Shown here in pieces: positions 26,345 through 34,343 of a DNA stretch of 64,000 nt (positions are counted from its first letter, which is position 1; the number at the start of each line of letters is the position of its first letter). The stretch spans positions 1,671,501-1,735,500 of the forward strand of contig NZ_CP060393.1 in assembly GCF_014274685.1 (NCBI RefSeq). Reading direction: 5' to 3'. Position numbers and translations under genes: made by a program. Source of the DNA: Edaphobacter sp. 4G125 (GTDB taxonomy: Bacteria > Acidobacteriota > Terriglobia > Terriglobales > Acidobacteriaceae). Under the pieces are notes generated by a model that saw only the letters and a list, made by a program, of their open reading frames with translations, was not told the DNA's origin and searched no databases.

Positions 26345-27480
26345 CGCGCCTCCAGCATCGCTTCCATCTGCAGCGCACGGGCGACGACCTGTTGGCCTGG
26401 GTTCAAGCCTGAGATGATCTCTTGCCGATCACCTTCGAGCATCGAGCCGGTATTTACCTCCACTCGACGGAACTGCGTACCACCCGACGGTATGAAGACC
26501 CATTGACGATCGTGCAGATGCAAAATCGCAGTGGTGGGTACAACAGCACGCACTTCCTTCGTGTTGCTTTCAAGCGTTGCTGTAACGAACATACCGATCT
26601 TCAGGATTCCCGGATTAGCCACCTCAATGCGGACTTTGGCTGTGCGAATGCTGGGGTCAAGTACGGGGCCTATGTCGCTGATGCGACCCATCAACACTCT
26701 GTCCGGATACGCGTTGAGTCGGATCTGCGCTGATTGTCCTCGTTGTATTTTGGGAAGGTCGTTCTCATAGACATCGCAGAGAATCCAGACTACGGACAGA
26801 TCGGCAATGGTGAAGGCGTTTGATGAGCCGGAGAACGTCACGCCCGCAGCTGCACCATTGGTCACATTCTGCGCGACGATGACCCCCGAAATCGGCGCAT
26901 ACACATTAACAAGGCTCGATGGATGATCCTTGCGGGCGCCGAGTGTTTCGAGTTGCTGTTCGGCTGCATGTAGGTCGGCTTGCGCATCTTTCTCTATATC
27001 TTCGGCTTGCTCCAGCTGGGCTTGCGAGATTGCACCGTGAGTGTAGAGGTCCTTAGCACGGATGTAGGCCCGGTTCGCAAGCTGCTCGTCGTTAACAGCT
27101 TTCAGATAGGTGTCATACGCGTTGGTGATGTCCGGGCTTTGGACGCGCAATAGAAGGTCGCCCTTCTTTACATTGTCGTCAAGCCTTGCTTTGATATCTA
27201 CGACACGTCCGCTGGCTAGAGAGATGACCGGAACCTCGCGTGAGATGTCAGGGGCCACTGTGCCAGTAACGTTGAGTTTGTTTGCCGTTTCGAATCTCTC
27301 GGCGACAACTAGAGGGAACTGCCCCAATTTGTCGACGCTCACCACGTCGTTGTTGCCGTTCTCAATTACCTGCGTTGTTGGAGGCGCACCATCGACAGGA
27401 TTGAATTTCTTCTCGCACGCTGTCAGCAGAAAACATATGCTTAGACTGCAACTAAATTTCAAAATAGACTGGCTTGTCAC
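26341..27480 (-). CDS. czcB: Heavy-metal RND periplasmic adaptor, CzcB type
   Basis: A 379-residue membrane fusion protein. The leader LSICFLLTACEKKF carries a lipobox, so it is anchored by lipid. Core parts are a lipoyl half (PVISLASGRVVDIKARLDDN), a helical hairpin (YTHGAISQAQLEQAEDIEKD), the second lipoyl half (VYAPISGVIVAQNVTNGAAA) and a barrel containing VWILCDVYENDLPKIQRGQS, which is a well-kept CzcB/CusB phrase. There is no His-rich N-terminal extension, so metal binding before transfer is not obvious. It overlaps both neighbours by 4 bp, consistent with translational coupling within czcCBA. Confidence 0.93.
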   Translation of the reverse strand: MTSQSILKFSCSLSICFLLTACEKKFNPVDGAPPTTQVIENGNNDVVSVDKLGQFPLVVAERFETANKLNVTGTVAPDISREVPVISLASGRVVDIKARLDDNVKKGDLLLRVQSPDITNAYDTYLKAVNDEQLANRAYIRAKDLYTHGAISQAQLEQAEDIEKDAQADLHAAEQQLETLGARKDHPSSLVNVYAPISGVIVAQNVTNGAAAGVTFSGSSNAFTIADLSVVWILCDVYENDLPKIQRGQSAQIRLNAYPDRVLMGRISDIGPVLDPSIRTAKVRIEVANPGILKIGMFVTATLESNTKEVRAVVPTTAILHLHDRQWVFIPSGGTQFRRVEVNTGSMLEGDRQEIISGLNPGQQVVARALQMEAMLEAR

Positions 27481-28772
27481 GGGATCACCTCACGCCCGAC
27501 GGCAAGATTCAGTTGACCGGTCGCCGTCAGATACGAGCCAATCAGCTGCGCGTACGCCAGTTGCACGCCGCGGTAGTCACTTTGCGCATTGAGAAAATCC
27601 ATCAGCGATGCACCGCCGTGCTGCCACGAATAAGTGACCGTGTCACGCACGCGCAGTGCTTGCGATAGGTATTTATCTTTGTACGGCCGTAACAGAATGA
27701 CATTGCTGTTCACAATTGCATAAGCAGAATCCACATCGCTGAATACCTGAGCGCGTGTCGCTTCCGAAAGTTGCTGATTGCGTCCAATGTCAAGCTGTGT
27801 GCGTTGCTTTTCGCCCTGGTTGCGATCGAAGATGCGCAGCGGGATGCTCACGCTGGCTCCTATTGTCTGATGTGCGTATTGATTGTTAAACGACGGATTG
27901 TAGGTGTACCAGCCGCCGAAGGTTGGATCTGTGGAACCGTTCGCGGCAGCCAGCTTGTGATTCGTCGTCGCCTGCTGAATCGACTCAAGCGCAGCTTTCA
28001 GGTCCGGACGGGTGTCGAGCGCGGTCTGGCGATAGGTGTCGAGCGACTCCAGCTTGTCAGAAAAGTCGAAGGCACCTTGCACGTCGAACTGTTCCACGGG
28101 GGTACGGTCGTTCAACAGCTGCAACAGCTGAATCTTTGCAGTGCGCAGATTGACTTCGGCGGTCTGCAGGTCGGACTCATACTGCACACGTAGGAGTTCG
28201 ATCCTGTCCAGATCAATCTGCGCCAAATCACCACTCTTGAAGCGTGCACGGCTCATTTCAATGATCTTGTCGTAGTACTCCAGTTGTTGGTGTGAGATGT
28301 CCACGATCGTTTTGGCTTCAAGAGTCTGTACAAATTGTGTTCGTAGAGTAAAGAGCAGGTTGCGTTCGAGGTCCTCATGCAAAGAGGTTGCAATTTGAGT
28401 ACCTTCCTTGGCGCTCTCGAGCCGCAATTCTCGTTTGTGCTGACGTTCATGCAGGTAAGTAACAGCTGGTGACACCTGCGTGCCCGCGGTTGGTTTCCAT
28501 ATTCCTTGATACCGCGCAATCTGTGTGCCGTCGCTTGATAATGTGAGGCTCGGATTTGGCCGCAGGAAAGCAGTGATCTCTTGCGCCTTCATCTCATCTA
28601 CATTGATGGCGTCAGCACGCAATGTAGGATTGGCTGCTTCAAATCTGCTTCGGACCTGATCCCACGTATAACTCGTCTGAGCATACGAATACTGACCCCA
28701 CAGAACAAAGGCACAGACGACAATATTTGATAAGAGGTAGGAGAACGTATTGTCACGATGGATTGGCTTCAT
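27477..28772 (-). CDS. czcC: TolC-family outer-membrane metal efflux protein, CzcC type
   Basis: A 431-residue outer-membrane channel with a signal peptide (FSYLLSNIVVCAFVLWGQYSYA). Two OEP repeats are visible: QEITAFLRPNPSLTLSSDGT and the helical part LQTAEVNLRTAKIQLLQLL in the first; ISIPLRIFD-like SVSIPLRIFDRNQGEKQRTQ and AQLIGSYLTATGQLNLAVGR in the second. The latter two phrases are typical of CzcC. It has no lipobox, unlike the NodT-type channel at 15.4-16.8 kb. It is the first gene of the operon, 152 bp from the divergent histidine kinase, so the shared spacer should hold the metal-responsive promoter. Confidence 0.92.
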   Translation of the reverse strand: MKPIHRDNTFSYLLSNIVVCAFVLWGQYSYAQTSYTWDQVRSRFEAANPTLRADAINVDEMKAQEITAFLRPNPSLTLSSDGTQIARYQGIWKPTAGTQVSPAVTYLHERQHKRELRLESAKEGTQIATSLHEDLERNLLFTLRTQFVQTLEAKTIVDISHQQLEYYDKIIEMSRARFKSGDLAQIDLDRIELLRVQYESDLQTAEVNLRTAKIQLLQLLNDRTPVEQFDVQGAFDFSDKLESLDTYRQTALDTRPDLKAALESIQQATTNHKLAAANGSTDPTFGGWYTYNPSFNNQYAHQTIGASVSIPLRIFDRNQGEKQRTQLDIGRNQQLSEATRAQVFSDVDSAYAIVNSNVILLRPYKDKYLSQALRVRDTVTYSWQHGGASLMDFLNAQSDYRGVQLAYAQLIGSYLTATGQLNLAVGREVIP

Positions 28773-28924
28773 TGCACGGTCGCAGGCTTTGTTGCAAAAA
28801 TGTCTGCAATTCGTAGCATGATGGCTCTGGCTCGTCGCGACTATCCTATCTTCCAGGTGGCAAGGCTATCTTTCAGCCGAGAGGGTATTCCGGGACAGGT
28901 TTCGCAGATAATGAAAGAACGATC

Positions 28925-30319
28925 ATGCTTTCACTTTTGTTTCAAGGAAGCAGAACTTCGGTATCGGTCCGCGCGGGGCTTCTTATTGCCGCAATTGCGG
29001 TTCTTGATCTGTGTCTGGCCAAAGAGCTGCCGATGGGCTTTTTGTACCTGTTACCCATGCTGATGGTGGGCAGGGTCTTCGGTCCATGGTCTATTGGTGT
29101 GGTTGCCTTACTGTGCACAGCGCTTACAGAGATCTTCGATGCCTTTGCCTGGAACCTGCGGACGGGGTTGCCGCGCGATGCGCTCTATTTCGTAGCATTT
29201 TTCTGCGTCGGGCTTTTTGTTTACGAAGCGAATCGCAATCGTCAGATTGTCCTTGGCCACTTACATGAAATTGAACTGCAGCGCGATGCTCGGCTCGCAG
29301 CAGAAGAGCAACTTCGTGTACTAATCGAGAGTAGTCCAGCCGCGATTATTACCGCGGACGCGGACGGATGCGTGCTGATGGCGAATCAGGCAGCGCACCG
29401 CATGCTGTCACTTGCGCCGCTGTCGCTTCCTGGCCGATCTATCCACTATTATTTCCCGTCGTTGGCTAACATCTCCCGTCGAGACTCTAGTCATCAGTTA
29501 CTGCGCGCTGTTATGCAAGCGCGTGGACAGCGCGACGACGGCGAAGTATTTCTGGCAGATATCTGTTTTTCCACTTATCAGACCGGCAATGGTTCTCGTA
29601 TGGCAGCAATGATTCTCGATACATCCGAAGACCTGCGCTCTCGCGAAGAGTCGAGTCTGCATCAGATTCTCGCCGGGTCTCGAATCGTTGCCAGCGCACT
29701 ATCGCATGAGATTCGCAACATCTGCGGCGCTATCGCAGTGGTGTATGAGAATTTTTCGCGCAGCGGTCTACTTGTGCAGAACAAAGACTTCGAGGCATTG
29801 GGTAATCTAGTCCTCGCACTTGAGAAGATTGCCGATGTCGACTTGCGCCAATCGACCGATCAGGTCACAGCTGTTGACCTTACCTCCGTGCTCGAAGATT
29901 TACGCATCGTAATTGCGCCATCGCTTCGAGAGGAGGGGATTGCCAGTACATGGAACTTGCGGCCAGACCTGCCGCCAGTCTGGGCCGATCGCTCCAGCCT
30001 GCTCCAGGTTTTTCTGAATCTCGCCACCAATAGCATTCGGGCACTCTCAAACAGTAGCGATAAACATCTGACAATTGCCACGGTTGCTGAAGGGCACCGT
30101 ATACTTGTCGAGTTTACCGATAGCGGTGGCGGTGTTGAATACCCTGAGCGACTGTTCCATCCATTTCAGCAAGGAGCTCAAGCCACTGGTTTAGGGCTCT
30201 ATGTGTCACGTGCCTTCATGCGTTCGTTTGGTGGTGAACTGCGTTACAGACCGTTACCTGACAGCGCTTGCTTCGTTATTGAGCTAACGCCTACTGTTAA
30301 CGGGAGACCGCATGAGTGA
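28925..30319 (+). CDS. Membrane sensor histidine kinase with PAS domain
   Basis: A 464-residue kinase. Residues 1-105 contain about four short membrane helices (GLLIAAIAVLDLCLA, MGFLYLLPMLMVGRVFG, SIGVVALLCTALTEIF, LYFVAFFCVGLFVYEAN) with no large periplasmic loop, so the signal is probably sensed in the membrane or cytoplasm. A PAS domain spans about 130-240 (LIESSPAAIITADADGCVL). The kinase core has the phospho-acceptor His in SALSHEIRNICGAI, the N-box in VFLNLATNSIRALS, and G-boxes DSGGGV and GLGLYVSRAF. It overlaps the next gene, a NarL-type regulator, by 8 bp, and is divergent from czcCBA. A role in metal response is inferred from position only. Confidence 0.92.
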   Translation: MLSLLFQGSRTSVSVRAGLLIAAIAVLDLCLAKELPMGFLYLLPMLMVGRVFGPWSIGVVALLCTALTEIFDAFAWNLRTGLPRDALYFVAFFCVGLFVYEANRNRQIVLGHLHEIELQRDARLAAEEQLRVLIESSPAAIITADADGCVLMANQAAHRMLSLAPLSLPGRSIHYYFPSLANISRRDSSHQLLRAVMQARGQRDDGEVFLADICFSTYQTGNGSRMAAMILDTSEDLRSREESSLHQILAGSRIVASALSHEIRNICGAIAVVYENFSRSGLLVQNKDFEALGNLVLALEKIADVDLRQSTDQVTAVDLTSVLEDLRIVIAPSLREEGIASTWNLRPDLPPVWADRSSLLQVFLNLATNSIRALSNSSDKHLTIATVAEGHRILVEFTDSGGGVEYPERLFHPFQQGAQATGLGLYVSRAFMRSFGGELRYRPLPDSACFVIELTPTVNGRPHE

Positions 30320-30968
30320 ACTCCTTCGCATCTTGCTGATCGATGATCATACACTTTTCCGTGAGAGCCTTGTACGACTGCTTGAAGCTGAGCCCGGTTT
30401 TCAGGTAGTAGCCCATTGTGCCACGGCTACAGAAGCTGCAGAGCTAATTAAGGGCACTGTAGTTGATATTGTGTTGCTCGATTACGATCTTGGAGAAGAG
30501 GTCGGCACGACTCTACTTGAAAAGATCCGCATGCATAAGGATAAGCCGAAGATTCTGATGGTTACTGCCGGCATGCGTGACAGTTTGATACGCAATGCGT
30601 TGAGCGCAGGCGTTTCCGGCATTATCTTCAAACATAGCGGCCCCGGCCAGCTCATCGAAGGGATCCATAAAATTGCGCGTGGAGAGATGTGGCTCGATAC
30701 AGGTGCTATTCGCTCACTGATCGCCGTAGATGAAGTGCCAGCCTCTTCGCATACGCCATCTCTAACTGCACGGCAGTATCAGGTGCTGCGCGGCATACTT
30801 GACGGTTTAACTAATAAGGAAATAGCGTCAATCCTTGGAGTTTCGGAGACTTCAGTCAAAGCCGTTATCCAGGAGCTTTTCCATAAAGCTGGCGCAAGGA
30901 CGCGCAGTCAATTAGTTCGGATTGCAATCGAAGAGCATTCAACAACTTGGCTAGCGGAAGATCATTAA
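30312..30968 (+). CDS. NarL/FixJ-family response regulator (LuxR HTH)
   Basis: A 218-residue regulator. The receiver has Asp11-Asp12 in ILLIDDHTLF, the phosphorylated Asp57 in VLLDYDLG, Thr in ILMVTAGMRD and Lys in GIIFKHSGP. The LuxR-type helix-turn-helix occupies about 150-205 (LTARQYQVLRGILDGLTNKE, then IASILGVSETSVKAVIQELF). It overlaps the kinase gene by 8 bp and is the clear partner of that kinase. Most metal RND pumps are controlled by OmpR-type regulators, so a NarL-type partner is uncommon. Target promoters are not visible; the czc promoter and its own are the likely ones. Confidence 0.94.
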   Translation: MSELLRILLIDDHTLFRESLVRLLEAEPGFQVVAHCATATEAAELIKGTVVDIVLLDYDLGEEVGTTLLEKIRMHKDKPKILMVTAGMRDSLIRNALSAGVSGIIFKHSGPGQLIEGIHKIARGEMWLDTGAIRSLIAVDEVPASSHTPSLTARQYQVLRGILDGLTNKEIASILGVSETSVKAVIQELFHKAGARTRSQLVRIAIEEHSTTWLAEDH

Positions 30969-31252
30969 CAATAAATAGGCCAGCAGTCTGACACAAAAAG
31001 TAAATGCCCTGCATGTCCACAATGCTGGCACCGTCGATATGCCAAACCGCTGAGGCGGATGAGATGGTGGAAGCGTATGTGTAACGGATGCTGCAGAGTT
31101 CCATTTTGCTTCGAGATGGTGACATACACGGAGATACAGGGGGAACACCCCGTTGCGGGTCGGGCCGGTCGCGATTCATACATTTAGGGGCAAGTCCCGG
31201 AAAATTCCGCTCAAAACGTGTCAGAACTCATTTCCAATGGCAATATTCTGTC

Positions 31253-32878
31253 ATGCTCAAAAAATACAGGCTTCTGTTCTGGTTCGTTTTTCCCTTTTTG
31301 ATATTTTCGACTTCCTCTCCTATTACGTTTGCTGCTCCGATCACGGCAGATTTGGTAGTGTATGGCGGCACGGCCTCTGGAGTGGTTACAGCCTATGCCG
31401 CGGCGAAGGAAGGGCTTCATGTAATTTTGCTTGAGCCCGGTTCTCACCTAGGTGGCATGGTTACCGGCGGATTGTCGGCTACCGATGTTGCTTACTTCCC
31501 GATTATTGGAGGTTATGCCCGCGATTTTTACCGTGAGGCTGCGGCACACTATGGAGTTCATACGCTGAACAAACATAGTGATTGGTTGTCTGAACCCAAA
31601 GTGGGTGAAGCCATATTTACGGAGTGGCTTCAGAAGACTGGAGTTGAGGTCCATTTTCATGAACGGTTGAAAGAGAAGCATGGCGTAACCATGTCGGGCT
31701 TCCATGTCCGCTCCATCAAGACCGAAGACGGCCAGATATGGCAGGCGAAGGTATTTGCCGATTGCAGTTATGAAGGTGACCTGATGGCGCAGGCTGGGGT
31801 GAAGTACACCGTAGGCCGCGAGAGCAGGGAAGTGTACAACGAAGATCTTGCCGGCGTTCGTGTGGATACCCCGAAGCACCAGTTCCTCTGGAAGATCTCT
31901 GCCTATGACGACAAGGGAAAACTGATGCCCGAGGTCATGCCGGGACCGATGGGAGCGGATGGAGCAGGCGATAAAAAGGTCCAGACTTATAATTTCCGAC
32001 TAATTCTGACAAACAATCCTGCCAACAAGCTGCCCTGGACAAAACCTGAGGGATATAACGTCGCCCAGTTTGAGCTACTGGCGAAATATCTGAGCCAGTG
32101 GAAGGAGAACATGCACCGGGAACCGAGGATGGGCGATGTAATGAATCCAGTGGCGATCCCGGACAAGAAGGCTGATTTCAACAATAACGGAGCCTTCTCC
32201 ACGGACTATATCGGACACAGCTGGGATTATCCGGACGGAAGCTACGCAAAACGGAAGAGGATCTGGGACGCCCATCTTCTATATACGAAGTCGTTCTATT
32301 GGTTTCTCGCCTCCGATCCTCGTGTCCCTAAACCTCTGCAGGATGAGGTCAATAGCTGGGGCAGGACAAAGGACGAGTTTCAGGATACAGATGGCTGGCC
32401 CAACCAGCTTTATATCCGCGAAGGCCGGCGCATGATCGGCATGTATGTGATGAAGCAGTCAGACCTGCAGACCAACCGGACTAAGCCCGACTCGATTGCG
32501 ATGGGCTCTTATAACAGTGATTCGCATAACATCCAACGAGTAGCCATGCCGGATGGAAGCGTCCGGAATGAAGGGGACGTTCAGGTTCCGGTGAAACCTT
32601 ATGAGATCGCCTTTGGCACCATCCTGCCGAAAAAATCAGAGACGAATAATCTGCTGGTCCCGGTCTGCCTCTCGGCATCGCACGTGGCGTATTCCTCGGT
32701 CCGGATGGAGCCGCAGTACATGATGCTTGGACAAGCGGCTGGAGTGACGGCGGTGCTTGCTATTCAAGGTAAAAGTGCTGTCCAGGATGTCAGCATTGCG
32801 GCTCTCCAGGAGAAACTGCGAAGCCAGAAAGTAATCCTCCATCTTGATCAACAGGTACTCGGAATCGGCGTGGAATAG
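31253..32878 (+). CDS. Exported FAD-dependent oxidoreductase (FAD_oxidored family)
   Basis: A 541-residue flavoprotein. The ATG at 31253 opens a signal peptide (LLFWFVFPFLIFSTSSPITF, cleaved near AAPITA), so an in-frame upstream extension from 31088 is rejected. The dinucleotide fold is TADLVVYGGTASGVVTAYAA followed by VILLEPGSHLGGMVTGGLS, the usual signature of the FAD_oxidored family. A second conserved block is FADCSYEGDLMAQAGVKYTV, and the C-terminal FAD block reads YMMLGQAAGVTAVLA. Such proteins are often found in polysaccharide-use loci of acidobacteria and planctomycetes, sometimes annotated as xanthan lyase-associated, with unknown substrate. Here it lies upstream of the GH125/GH92 locus. 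A role in sugar or lignin oxidation is inference. Confidence 0.88.
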   Translation: MLKKYRLLFWFVFPFLIFSTSSPITFAAPITADLVVYGGTASGVVTAYAAAKEGLHVILLEPGSHLGGMVTGGLSATDVAYFPIIGGYARDFYREAAAHYGVHTLNKHSDWLSEPKVGEAIFTEWLQKTGVEVHFHERLKEKHGVTMSGFHVRSIKTEDGQIWQAKVFADCSYEGDLMAQAGVKYTVGRESREVYNEDLAGVRVDTPKHQFLWKISAYDDKGKLMPEVMPGPMGADGAGDKKVQTYNFRLILTNNPANKLPWTKPEGYNVAQFELLAKYLSQWKENMHREPRMGDVMNPVAIPDKKADFNNNGAFSTDYIGHSWDYPDGSYAKRKRIWDAHLLYTKSFYWFLASDPRVPKPLQDEVNSWGRTKDEFQDTDGWPNQLYIREGRRMIGMYVMKQSDLQTNRTKPDSIAMGSYNSDSHNIQRVAMPDGSVRNEGDVQVPVKPYEIAFGTILPKKSETNNLLVPVCLSASHVAYSSVRMEPQYMMLGQAAGVTAVLAIQGKSAVQDVSIAALQEKLRSQKVILHLDQQVLGIGVE

Positions 32879-33430
32879 GCATAAATCTTTGAAAACAGAG
32901 GAAGTATTGCGTGACGTAACAGCTTGGAACCTCCTAAACTCTATCGAGCAAACGATAGTGCGGCGGTAACGGAATAGAGCAAATCTGATTCGGATCGAAG
33001 GTGTCCATCCGAATTCGTAAGAGTTTTCGGGTGAGGCCATTCATGGAGAAGTTTTGAAAATAGCTGCTCAGCTATTCGTTATAGGTCTGTTCTATGTGTT
33101 TCTTGGTTTTGTGCAAGGGCAGATTGCGAATGGTGTTATTACCGGTCGCCTGACTGGTACTCCAGGAGCCATCGTGTGGGGTGGAGATCTTTCAGAAGAG
33201 ACTTGGTCATCCGCGCGGTTCCTTCAGAGTTGTGCGCACAATCGCATCTCAAAAAAGCAATTCTTATCCTTATTAATCAGCTGGTAGGGAGGGAACACCA
33301 AACTTCTTTTCTGCCGCAGAAACCAGCAAGTTCGTTGCAGTGATTCCTGTTTCTGTTATTTCTCATTTAATATGAAACGTCTGCTTCGTTCTGGCGGGGC
33401 GGGCTTGAGATCAAGTACGAGGACAATTGG
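32879..33430. other. 552-bp stretch upstream of the sugar kinase, holding a TonB-receptor leader remnant
   Basis: The only coding signal is the truncated leader at 33054-33287, listed separately. The parts before and after it show no gene on either strand. The sugar-kinase promoter should lie in the last 140 bp, but no clear boxes are seen. Confidence 0.4.
33054..33287 (+). pseudogene. N-terminal remnant of an Oar-like/TonB-dependent receptor
   Basis: A TTG, 7 nt after GGAG, opens a signal peptide (AAQLFVIGLFYVFLGFVQGQ) followed by IANGVITGRLTGTPGAIV, which matches the first strand of the carboxypeptidase-regulatory domain found at the start of acidobacterial Oar-like outer-membrane receptors (pattern GxITGxVTDxxGAxVxGA). 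After about 45 residues the sequence loses all similarity and ends at residue 77. Intact members have about 1000-1200 residues, so this is a truncated stub. A receptor would suit the neighbouring glycan genes, suggesting the import part of this locus was lost here. Confidence 0.6.
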
Positions 33431-34342
33431 TTGGCGCTTTATCTTGCCGTAGATCTTGGTGGAACCAAAACAGAGTATGTTCTTGCCGACGAGACGCGCG
33501 AGCTTGCGCGCGTTCGTGGGGGCACAATCAAACGCATGCGTACGGATGAGGGGACGGCAGACCAGAACTTCATTCAAGCATTAGCAGAGCTGGAGAAAAA
33601 GAGCGGGTTGTCGATCAGGGATGTCGCACGAAGCTGTGTTGGAGCAGCAGGAATTACGGTGGCACTGGTGACAGATTGGGTCCGCAAGGTCTTTGCAGAA
33701 CACGTGGGCGGCGAGCTGATTCTTGTTGGGGATGTCGAGATTGCGCTGGATGGCGCATTTTTTGGTGGCCCTGGCGTTCTGGTCATGGCGGGCACAGGCT
33801 CAAATGTCGCAGGGCGTTCGAGCACAGGAAGATTGACCACTGCAGGCGGATATGGTCCGGCACTGGGTGATCAGGGCTCTGGAGCCAGGATTGGCCAGCA
33901 GGCGTTGCGGGATATCTTTATTGCCATCGATGAAGAGCGAGAGACGACACTTTTGCCTGCCATCCTGAAGCTGTGGGATCTACCGGGAATCGATGAGCTG
34001 GTAGGGTATGCGAACCGGATACCTTCTCCGGATCTGACGAAGCTGGCTCCTGTCGTGCTCGCCTGCGCTGAGGCAGGCGATGCCGTAGCACAGCAGGTGC
34101 TTCACCGTGAAGCGGAGGAACTGGCCCACCTTGTACGGATCGTGATCAACCGTCTTCGCAAAGATGACCCACGGCCAGACTGGATTCCAGACCTGGCTTT
34201 TACCGGGAGCATTCTGGAGCACGTAGCTCCGGTGCGCGAGGGTATCGTGGAGGAGCTTCGACGCGATACCCCCGCACTCAAGGTTATTCCAGGAATGGTC
34301 GATCCTCTGCTGGGAGCCCTTTGGAGGGCCCGCCACGGATAA
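33431..34342 (+). CDS. BadF/BadG-type sugar kinase (N-acetylglucosamine kinase-like)
   Basis: A 303-residue ASKHA-fold ATPase. The phosphate-1 loop is LYLAVDLGGTKTEYVLADET. Further blocks are SCVGAAGITVAL, LVGDVEIALDGAFFGGPGVL and VMAGTGSNVAGR, which together are typical of BadF/BadG family N-acetylglucosamine or amino-sugar kinases. It likely phosphorylates an imported sugar in the cytoplasm. The start is a TTG near GAGG. It is convergent with the GH125 gene, the two stop codons being only 1 bp apart, and is part of the mannose-glycan locus. The actual sugar could be GlcNAc from N-glycan cores. Confidence 0.88.
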   Translation: MALYLAVDLGGTKTEYVLADETRELARVRGGTIKRMRTDEGTADQNFIQALAELEKKSGLSIRDVARSCVGAAGITVALVTDWVRKVFAEHVGGELILVGDVEIALDGAFFGGPGVLVMAGTGSNVAGRSSTGRLTTAGGYGPALGDQGSGARIGQQALRDIFIAIDEERETTLLPAILKLWDLPGIDELVGYANRIPSPDLTKLAPVVLACAEAGDAVAQQVLHREAEELAHLVRIVINRLRKDDPRPDWIPDLAFTGSILEHVAPVREGIVEELRRDTPALKVIPGMVDPLLGALWRARHG

Positions 34343-34343
34343 A

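Noticed and set aside
31088-31252. N-terminal extension of the FAD oxidoreductase frame
   Set aside because: It would place about 55 hydrophilic residues ahead of a normal signal peptide; the ATG at 31253 is the sensible start.
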